Below the pieces are notes generated by a model. That model did not search any database, was not told the DNA's origin, and saw only the letters and a program-made list of their open reading frames with translations. DNA of 64,000 nucleotides, taken from IMG/VR virus record IMGVR_UViG_3300027963_000048, positions 51,615 through 115,614 of that record. One strand, written 5' to 3'. The stretch is from a virus. Positions 58,098 to 64,000 of this stretch are shown here, one piece after another (the stretch's first letter is position 1; the number at the start of each line of letters is the position of its first letter). Position numbers and translations under genes: made by a program.

Positions 58098-58748
58098 TTA
58101 TAGGCCATATCTACTACGGCTTGCGGTGTAATACGTGATGATTTCTGATGCTGTTAATACTCTGTTGTATAGTGAGACTGACGCTATGTTGCCGTTAAAT
58201 GGATAGTTATATGCCGCGCTACCTTCTGCGCCTATTCCGAATGCGGCTATTGGATTTGTGAGAGTTCCACTATTCAAATTGGTAGAGCTGAGCAGATACC
58301 AGTTACCTACTGTTAGAACTAACGTATTGTTGGGTGTCGCCTGATAATCATTATAGTATAGTGTAGAACCGTCCTCTTGGTAGTAATTCGTAGTGCCAGT
58401 TCTTAGATACAGATCAATATAGTTATCAGTATCGCCATTGCCGATTATTTTTTGCCACCCTGCTGTACCATTCGCTTTACACCACACCAACGTGGTGTAG
58501 CCATTTCCTCCCTGCGATGTTTTTAAACTCGTCGGGAATCCAGTGCGGTAGAATCTGTTGGTTTGAGTGAAGCCACTGAATCCGTTTGTTTGTGAATATG
58601 TGAGAGTGCCATTTAGGGTAAAATGGTTATTATTGCCACTCAGATCATACCATATCGCTCCGCTGCCTGGATAACTTTTGATGTTACCGGCATCTAGCTG
58701 TAATAGTAGCCCTGTGGTAGGTACGTTTGGCCCATCGAAACAACTCAT
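58098..58748 (-). CDS. Single LamG-domain adhesin
   Basis: 216 residues, one module like those of the gene at 55475: GLLLQLDAGNIKSYPGSGAI, YDLSGNNNHFTL and IASVSLYNRVLTASEIITYY. Base composition is closer to average than in the triple-LamG gene, suggesting later arrival or different history. Confidence 0.8.
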   Translation of the reverse strand: MSCFDGPNVPTTGLLLQLDAGNIKSYPGSGAIWYDLSGNNNHFTLNGTLTYSQTNGFSGFTQTNRFYRTGFPTSLKTSQGGNGYTTLVWCKANGTAGWQKIIGNGDTDNYIDLYLRTGTTNYYQEDGSTLYYNDYQATPNNTLVLTVGNWYLLSSTNLNSGTLTNPIAAFGIGAEGSAAYNYPFNGNIASVSLYNRVLTASEIITYYTASRSRYGL

Positions 58749-58861
58749 TTTATGATCTCTGGATAGATAACACGATAAATTTGCAAAAGGCTTACCATGG
58801 ACCTTACAGCGATAGATTTCATTGCTCCACCATTAAGGCATTCATTCTCTAGTGCGACTGA

Positions 58862-58993
58862 CTATTGCCGCTGACCCAAGTTATGATTCACCAATGCCAT
58901 GTCTGACCATGTGGTTCCAATTCCTGAATAGCTTTTTGTGTTCCCAGCATTTAATCTGGAAGCGGCGCTATTTGGTCCTTCGAACACGCTCAT
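58862..58993 (-). pseudogene. Decayed LamG gene fragment
   Basis: From ATG 58993 the frame reads MSVFEGPNSAASRLNAGNTK then SYSGIGTTWSDM, clearly matching the start of the gene at 58098 (MSCFDGPN...LDAGNIKSYPGSG), but it then ends after 43 codons. A deleted and shortened third LamG gene. Confidence 0.6.
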
Positions 58994-59017
58994 TGTACAT
59001 AGATTTGTAATAGCGTT

Positions 59018-59251
59018 ATGGTGAATGATATGTTTACTGCAAGTATCAATGGCGTACCTGGTTCTTTGATGTCGCTTCCATCTTACACGTGTAGCGACCA
59101 TTTTACTATTTCGTGCAGCGATGTGGCTCCTCCGGAGCGTAAGAAATTGCAGCGAGCGTTTTTGGAGCTTTTGGATGATGCAGAATTCAGGGCGGAGGTG
59201 CTGGGTAAGTTGTTGCAGGATGCTGCTGATCCTTCTTATCCTAAGGTTTAA
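59018..59251 (+). CDS. Hypothetical small protein
   Basis: 77 residues. Second half is a helix LQRAFLELLDDAEFRAEVLG. No ribosome binding site is obvious; start lies just outside the LamG fragment. Confidence 0.5.
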   Translation: MVNDMFTASINGVPGSLMSLPSYTCSDHFTISCSDVAPPERKKLQRAFLELLDDAEFRAEVLGKLLQDAADPSYPKV

Positions 59252-59580
59252 TCTTTGTGTAACCAGTGTTGATTGTAGATCTGTGGGGTTTGCATTTGTG
59301 TGAGATATTGTCGTAGGTCGTTTGGGATGGCTTCGTTAATTTGAGATCTGTGTTGTCCTGGGATGTATGTTTCTTTTAAGTAGTCATAGGTGGTGTAGCC
59401 GTAGTATTCGCTGTCATCGATAGATAAAATGGCGTGATGTTGGCCTTGACGCCATTCTAGGATTACTTCTGTTTGGTCGTCTGTAATACTTACTGTTGGT
59501 TTCGGTAGGGTTGTTTCGTAGTGCTGGGTGAATACCATTGCGTTTTTGATGACTTGCGGTAGGTATAATATTTGAGCCAT
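59248..59580 (-). CDS. Hypothetical protein
   Basis: 110 residues from ATG 59580, AGGA upstream. VSITDDQTEVILEWRQGQHH then AILSIDDSEYYGYTTYDYLK, beta-rich. No family recognised. Confidence 0.6.
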   Translation of the reverse strand: MAQILYLPQVIKNAMVFTQHYETTLPKPTVSITDDQTEVILEWRQGQHHAILSIDDSEYYGYTTYDYLKETYIPGQHRSQINEAIPNDLRQYLTQMQTPQIYNQHWLHKD

Positions 59581-59625
59581 TGTGGTGTCCTGTATTTGGT
59601 TATTCAAATTTTATGTGAGGGCATT

Positions 59626-59793
59626 ATGCAAACTGTTGAAATGGTGTTGTCTTGGCGTGATGCTTCTGCGGCAATCAATACTTATGTGGACGGTGGGTTT
59701 GTTTTGGTTATGATAGAGCCGGTGTGTCAGTGGCGTGGCTGGTGGTGGACTTATTTGTGTCATTTGCGGTTCGTTCGTCACGAGGCGATTTGA
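59626..59793 (+). CDS. Hypothetical small protein
   Basis: 55 residues, MQTVEMVLSWRDASAAINTY then Trp-rich MIEPVCQWRGWWWTYL. Its last base region overlaps the next ATG (TGATGG). Confidence 0.5.
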   Translation: MQTVEMVLSWRDASAAINTYVDGGFVLVMIEPVCQWRGWWWTYLCHLRFVRHEAI

Positions 59794-59882
59794 TGGATGT
59801 GACACAGGTTGCTATCTGTGTACTATCTGCTTTGGTTATCGTAATTATAGTATGGTTAGATCGTCATCCTTCTAATGATTAG
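59793..59882 (+). CDS. Tiny membrane peptide
   Basis: 29 residues: MDVTQVAICVLSALVIVIIV then WLDRHPSND. One membrane helix; starts on the stop of the previous gene, so translationally coupled. Confidence 0.45.
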   Translation: MDVTQVAICVLSALVIVIIVWLDRHPSND

Positions 59883-59890
59883 GTGTGTAT

Positions 59891-60223
59891 ATGTCGAATA
59901 TTGAAGCTTCAGATGCGACAGTTATTCCGCCAACAGCTCCTCCTGTTTTAAATATGTGGTTCTTAGAGAATTTCACGATTCGTGGTAATCCTGATCGTAC
60001 TCAGCCGATTATGCTATCTGCTATGTTTGTGAAGGGTGCAGAGTTAAAGGATGAAAGTGGTAATCTGACTGGTTACTTTACTGATCCTAATTTTCGTACT
60101 CATTATGAGGTGCGTGATGTTTTTAATCCAGCTACTTTGGAGAGGCATCCCGAGATAGCTGCTTTAATGCCGCAGTTTTTGACTGCTCTTGATGCGGTTG
60201 GTAAGCGTTTGGGGGTTCTATGA
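59891..60223 (+). CDS. Hypothetical protein
   Basis: 110 residues from ATG 59891. PPVLNMWFLENFTIRGNPDR and GYFTDPNFRTHYEVRDVFNP look like a beta-rich virion-associated protein, but nothing is proven. Confidence 0.6.
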   Translation: MSNIEASDATVIPPTAPPVLNMWFLENFTIRGNPDRTQPIMLSAMFVKGAELKDESGNLTGYFTDPNFRTHYEVRDVFNPATLERHPEIAALMPQFLTALDAVGKRLGVL

Positions 60224-60603
60224 TTTTTCCGTGCGATGGGCGTGTGGTGGATCGTGATGATGGCTGCTGGTACGCTGTTTTTTACAACGATGGCTCTTTA
60301 AATGCCAATGATATCGTGAATGAGTTTATCCCATCACATGAAGTGCCAGTGGTGGTGTGGCGGCGGGGTGATGTGGTTTATATGCCAGTGTTCAGGTCTG
60401 GTAAAGAGGTGGTGAAGTTCGCTAGGCGTAATATTATTAGTCCTTCCCGCGAGTTTGCCTATATCACGGTTGCTAGTCTTAGCATTAAAAGCTTAGACGA
60501 TGTTGAGCCTATTTGCTTGCTTTTATCTTACCCAGGTAAAGTGGATAATTTATCTAGTGAGATTTTTTCTCTAGATGCTGACACTGAATTGGTGGCTTTA
60601 TGA
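60220..60603 (+). CDS. Hypothetical protein
   Basis: 127 residues, ATGA overlap with the previous gene. RVVDRDDGCWYAVFYNDGSL then a series of short strands. Shares VDRDDGC with the gene at 50168. Confidence 0.6.
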   Translation: MIFPCDGRVVDRDDGCWYAVFYNDGSLNANDIVNEFIPSHEVPVVVWRRGDVVYMPVFRSGKEVVKFARRNIISPSREFAYITVASLSIKSLDDVEPICLLLSYPGKVDNLSSEIFSLDADTELVAL

Positions 60604-60722
60604 TACTTTTTGAAATCATGTTAGATTTGCCACTGTATTTGTGTTTCATTGTGTGTGTGGCCAATAATCTTATTTTAGCGTGGAATTTACTATGTCTCAA
60701 GCTAAGGATTACACTTATTTGA
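60600..60722 (+). CDS. Possible small membrane protein
   Basis: 40 residues starting on ATGA of the previous stop; hydrophobic MILFEIMLDLPLYLCFIVCV throughout. Its 3' end overlaps the next gene in another frame. Confidence 0.35.
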   Translation: MILFEIMLDLPLYLCFIVCVANNLILAWNLLCLKLRITLI

Positions 60723-61279
60723 TCGGCACTAAGGTTAATAAGTGGTCTGTTATTAGCATTCATAAGCGTTTTATCGGTGATAGGAAGAGAGTGCTGGCTA
60801 GGGCTACCTGTGAATGTGGTAAGATTAAATCGGTGTTGGTTGAGAACATTATAAGTGGTCATAGTAAGAGTTGCGGTTGTAGGGTTTTCCCTTATCAGCG
60901 TAAAAACTGCGTGGTGGTGGCGTATTACAATGGCAAGTTTGATGGCTTTTGTACTTGTGGGCTACCTTTCAAGGCTAAGTCTCGTGCACAGGTCAATAAG
61001 GGCTTCTGCTGTCATGCGCCGGTGAACAAAGGTGTGAAAGGCAAGTATGATTGCTTGAATTTATCTAAAGTCACTTTAAGGTCTCTTCACGATCGTTGGC
61101 GTGCTATGAGACAGCGGTGTCGGCAGGATGGCGTTGAATTGGAGCCATCGTGGTGTGATTTTAAGGAATGGGTGGCGGATGTTGGGGTGCCTGACTCATT
61201 GAGTTATTGGTTTATGAGGCTAGATCCCAATCGTGGATGGGTGAACGGCAATTGCGGTTGGTTTAAGGGGCAAAATTAA
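60692..61279 (+). CDS. HNH-like / Cys-rich DNA-binding protein
   Basis: 195 residues from ATG 60692. Cys clusters CECGKIKSVLVENIISGHSK with SCGC, then CTCGLPF, then C-terminal LHDRWRAMRQRCRQDG, SWCDFKEWVADVG and LDPNRGWVNGNCGWF, a pattern of phage HNH-type endonuclease or AP2-like DNA-binding proteins. The canonical HNH histidines are not all present, so catalysis is uncertain. Confidence 0.6.
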   Translation: MSQAKDYTYLIGTKVNKWSVISIHKRFIGDRKRVLARATCECGKIKSVLVENIISGHSKSCGCRVFPYQRKNCVVVAYYNGKFDGFCTCGLPFKAKSRAQVNKGFCCHAPVNKGVKGKYDCLNLSKVTLRSLHDRWRAMRQRCRQDGVELEPSWCDFKEWVADVGVPDSLSYWFMRLDPNRGWVNGNCGWFKGQN

Positions 61280-61310
61280 ATTTTATACGATCGGGTATAT
61301 GGGGTTTATG

Positions 61311-62882
61311 ATGTCCATTAACAAATCATCTAGGTTTTTAGAAACGCTCGACGAAGTATTATCTAGTGGGATTGCAGAAAATCTAGCTCCTGCGATGGCG
61401 CCTACTATTGCTCCTAAGCCAAAAACCAACCCCGGAACGGCTCCTAAAACTGCTCCGGCTAAGCCCTCTCCTTTTGCGCCGCCTCGTCCTTCTAAATTGC
61501 CTGCACCAAAGGCTGAGACACCTCGTGGAGCACCGGCTACGGCACCTAGTAGGCCAAAAACTGCACCTGCGACAGTTCCAGCTCCCGCTAAGCCTTCTCC
61601 TTTTGCGCCGCCTCGTCCTTCTATATTGCCTAAGCCTAAGGCTGTGGAGTCTAGGGCTAATGGTCATTCATTTACTGAAGCATTTGATCGGTCTGTAAAT
61701 CCATATGTGCAAAATTTCTTCGACCCGAAGAAGCGAACTGACCATCCTTTACATCAGCATCCCATTTTTGGTCTATACGGCTCCGAATTAGCTGGTAGAC
61801 AATATGCAGGGTCGAAAGAAGGATATCGGCGTCATTTTAATACTACCAATCCTGGCCAGATTGGAATGAATACACATGCTGCATTCATGTTATGCAGAAA
61901 TGTCGAGAGCAAGCATGTTGCTGAATTAGAACGATTAGCCGTTGAGCTAGTCAGCAAAGCGACCGGAGTGCCAATTGAAACGTTTATGCCATATCTGGGC
62001 CAGCACTCCCCGCCACAAGAGACAGAAGATGATGAAGATTATGCTGGCGATGATGAGTCTTTTGGAGGAGACGAGGAGGAGTCAACACACCTGCTTACGT
62101 CTGGCCAAACGCAAAGATCTCAGCCATTGTCTGGAGAATCACTTAAGGGTGAAATAAACAAGCGCATTACGATGAATGCTTTAACACAGGGTCATGCTTT
62201 ACATGCCATGGATAGCATGCATCACCTAATCAACAATGAATTAAGCGCCATCGACCCAAGATTGTTAAAAGCCTATAGTCAGTTTTCAACCGGATCACGT
62301 AGTCAATTTTATTTCACCCCATTGATTAGTAGCCTGCAAAACGCTGCAGTGCGTGAAATGGGGCGCGCTGGGTTTTGCCAGCTTACAAGAGACGCCGATG
62401 GTCAATTGAAGGTCATTGCCTATGGCGCAGTGTTCCCCGTGTTAGTGCAAGAATTGGTCAAAGGTGCCATGGAATTGATCTCGATGCATCAGTTCGGTAA
62501 AATATCCGCTCAAGATGCTACGAAGATTTATGATGTTGCTGATCGGGCTGAAGATGAGGCTTGGCATTTTCTTGTAGGTCCACAATTGTGGAAGTTATTT
62601 TTGAAGGTAGTGCCTGATCACAGTCGTATCCCAGAATTGGTCATGCAGTTAGCTAGATCTAAGCCGGAAGTGGTTCATCGACTGTTATCTAATCTTATTG
62701 AGGAAATCCATGCTGATCGATCTGTCGATCACATTAAAGAGGAATTAAAGGAACTCCTTCACGAATTAGATAATATGGGCGCTGATGTGGAAGCAAGCGA
62801 TTTTGTAAATATCGATGATGAATTTGAAGATGATGAATATGGAGATGATGAAGATGATTTGACTCCATATGAGGATCGATAA
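61311..62882 (+). CDS. Large Pro/Ala-rich and acidic protein
   Basis: 523 residues from ATG 61311. Residues 20-115 are Pro/Ala/Lys-rich with a duplicated PAKPSPFAPPRPS block. A globular part follows (HPLHQHPIFGLYGSELAGRQ; DAVA-like helices around residue 300-430), with a DEDYAGDDESFGGDEEE insert, ending in an acidic tail rich in DD and ED. Composition suggests a structural or scaffold-like virion protein, but this is not proven. Confidence 0.6.
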   Translation: MSINKSSRFLETLDEVLSSGIAENLAPAMAPTIAPKPKTNPGTAPKTAPAKPSPFAPPRPSKLPAPKAETPRGAPATAPSRPKTAPATVPAPAKPSPFAPPRPSILPKPKAVESRANGHSFTEAFDRSVNPYVQNFFDPKKRTDHPLHQHPIFGLYGSELAGRQYAGSKEGYRRHFNTTNPGQIGMNTHAAFMLCRNVESKHVAELERLAVELVSKATGVPIETFMPYLGQHSPPQETEDDEDYAGDDESFGGDEEESTHLLTSGQTQRSQPLSGESLKGEINKRITMNALTQGHALHAMDSMHHLINNELSAIDPRLLKAYSQFSTGSRSQFYFTPLISSLQNAAVREMGRAGFCQLTRDADGQLKVIAYGAVFPVLVQELVKGAMELISMHQFGKISAQDATKIYDVADRAEDEAWHFLVGPQLWKLFLKVVPDHSRIPELVMQLARSKPEVVHRLLSNLIEEIHADRSVDHIKEELKELLHELDNMGADVEASDFVNIDDEFEDDEYGDDEDDLTPYEDR

Positions 62883-63115
62883 TGAAGCTGTCGGTCATTT
62901 CTGAAGGTATTCGGTTGGTGATGGCCAGTGAACGTGGTCGTCTGCCGATGGTTAAGTTTACTACTGGCAAAGCATACTTAAATTATGAAATCTGCGATCA
63001 CGAGCATTATACGACTGTTTGTGATCAGGCTAGATATACACCGGGTAAAGCGCTTAACACTGTGAAGAAGTTGGTTGCGATTGGTAAGGCATTTTATATT
63101 AACGGGGTTAAATAA
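62882..63115 (+). CDS. Hypothetical small protein
   Basis: 77 residues, TAATG overlap. Starts MKLSVISEG, a further relative of the MKLxxI-x-E N-termini. Contains MVKFTTGKAYLNYEICDHEH and is basic at the end. Confidence 0.6.
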   Translation: MKLSVISEGIRLVMASERGRLPMVKFTTGKAYLNYEICDHEHYTTVCDQARYTPGKALNTVKKLVAIGKAFYINGVK

Positions 63116-63324
63116 TGGCGATAAATGAAGTTGGTCCTGCTAAATCTTGGAGACTTGTGCATAATGGCGTTGAAGTCATAATGCTAGAGGAATTGAGTGG
63201 GATCACCACCACACAGCATGAGATTTTTACCGCAGCAACTGAGCAAGAGTGTTTAGACAAGATCAAGGAGCTAAATCTGATACCTTTGCCTGTTGATCCG
63301 CCAGAATCTTCTGATCCGATATAG
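63115..63324 (+). CDS. Hypothetical small protein
   Basis: 69 residues, TAATG overlap with the previous gene. SWRLVHNGVEVIMLEELSGI and TEQECLDKIKELNLIPLPVD. Confidence 0.6.
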   Translation: MAINEVGPAKSWRLVHNGVEVIMLEELSGITTTQHEIFTAATEQECLDKIKELNLIPLPVDPPESSDPI

Positions 63325-63333
63325 GAGCGTCAG

Positions 63334-64000
63334 ATGAGCGCCACCAGCGTACACATAGCTCGTGTTGGTCTATTCACCACTGATGTGAATGGTATTAGGA
63401 TCGATAAGAATAGTAATACTACCACTATCAATCAATTAAAGAACACCAAGCAGGAGTTTCTTATAATTCCTGACTTGGTAAACGCACCTAATAGTGCTGG
63501 TTATCCAACTATTGCTGAGTACGTGCAATCTGAGGGCACCAGTGGGTTTATGGTAAAGCATTTGGATCAGTCTTATTGTATTACTGCTCCAGCTTCGACC
63601 CCTGTGGCGATTGATCCTGTCTCATATACTTATACTGGTACTTTGACTGTTGTCCCAGTGATATTAGCCACGCCGACGCCAATACAAGTCGGTAATAGCG
63701 TGGCTGATTATTCTGGCAAATGGGCATCTACGATTGTGCTCAGTGCTGCCAATCTGTCACTTACTTCGATTAGTTTTACTGATTTACAGGGTATGAGTGG
63801 TAATTTTGTTCCTAGCGGCTTGTCTGCTCTTTCTTCGTTGAGTTTGCCAGCGTTAACAACAGTTGGCGGTAACTTTTTTCCTAATACTATGGCTGCTCTT
63901 ACTTCGTTGAGTGCTCCAGCGTTGACAACAGTTGGTAGTAACTTTAATCCTAATACTATGGCTGCTCTAACTTCGTTGAGTGCTCCAGCGTTGACAACAG
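63334..64000 (+). CDS. Repeat adhesin, truncated by window end
   Basis: At least 222 residues, AGGAG upstream. An N-terminal domain of about 125 residues, a LATPTPIQVG linker and then 23-residue repeats of the form NPNTMAALTSLSAPALTTVG, nearly identical at DNA level (69-bp unit). Resembles BspA-type leucine-rich repeat surface proteins. Probably a tail or surface protein; the repeats run off the window. Confidence 0.7.
   Translation, partial: MSATSVHIARVGLFTTDVNGIRIDKNSNTTTINQLKNTKQEFLIIPDLVNAPNSAGYPTIAEYVQSEGTSGFMVKHLDQSYCITAPASTPVAIDPVSYTYTGTLTVVPVILATPTPIQVGNSVADYSGKWASTIVLSAANLSLTSISFTDLQGMSGNFVPSGLSALSSLSLPALTTVGGNFFPNTMAALTSLSAPALTTVGSNFNPNTMAALTSLSAPALTT

Overview
The window looks like part of a large double-stranded DNA bacteriophage genome. 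Genes are small, tightly packed and mostly of unknown function, usually with an AAGGAG-type ribosome binding site. I see two tRNA genes and no rRNA or ribosomal proteins. Recognisable genes are typical of big phages: a DnaE-type polymerase core, RarA-like clamp-loader ATPase, SF2 helicase, DNA-ligase-like enzyme, sigma-like factor, LamG adhesins and a DUF932 protein. The standard genetic code is used; TAA, TAG and TGA all act as stops. The host cannot be named from the sequence.

Layout. 0-3.6 kb: three related genes with WPxAE helical repeats, plus a decayed remnant. 3.6-10.9 kb: a surface-glycan island holding a GT2 glycosyltransferase and, on the minus strand, a UDP-GlcNAc 2-epimerase, nucleotide-sugar dehydrogenase, DUF1796 protein, GT11 fucosyltransferase, DegT aminotransferase, GNAT, GT-D-like enzyme and DUF268 protein. 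10.9-19.9 kb: a sigma-like factor, small unknowns, exported proteins (CAP domain, Cys-rich, lipoprotein), an ADP-ribosyltransferase-like protein, a HAD phosphatase, a papain/transglutaminase-like protein and RarA. 20-24.6 kb: a MoxR-VWA module and many tiny genes, on DNA whose plus strand is nearly free of G. 24.6-25.7 kb: a noncoding stretch where strand composition flips, with a palindrome and a duplicated unit carrying (TTTGG)n. This is the best origin candidate. 25.7-32.3 kb: ligase-like gene, helicase and DUF932.

32.3-49.6 kb is an accessory array of about 45 very small genes. Most are preceded by the same module: a GGGGATTTCTCCCC-type stem-loop, then TGTCACA or TGCCACA, then a ribosome binding site about 40 nt later. 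I count about 37 copies, and their orientation always follows the gene. A second dispersed motif, GTTTCCTNNNTGGAAC (9 copies), replaces it upstream of some genes. Between about 44.6 and 49.6 kb genes, modules and strand composition are all reversed and paralogues of forward genes reappear, as expected of an inverted segment.

49.6-64 kb: a second composition switch with palindromes, an XRE regulator, then a three-gene operon of a RuBisCO-like protein (form IV-like), a SAM methyltransferase and a glycosyltransferase-like protein. It is followed by a DnaE-like polymerase lacking the PHP domain, a CAT-anticodon tRNA, LamG adhesins (one intact triple, one single, one decayed), small genes, a large Pro/Ala-rich acidic protein and a truncated repeat adhesin. 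The strongest candidates for undescribed biology are the phage RuBisCO-like operon and the one-gene-one-module regulatory array.
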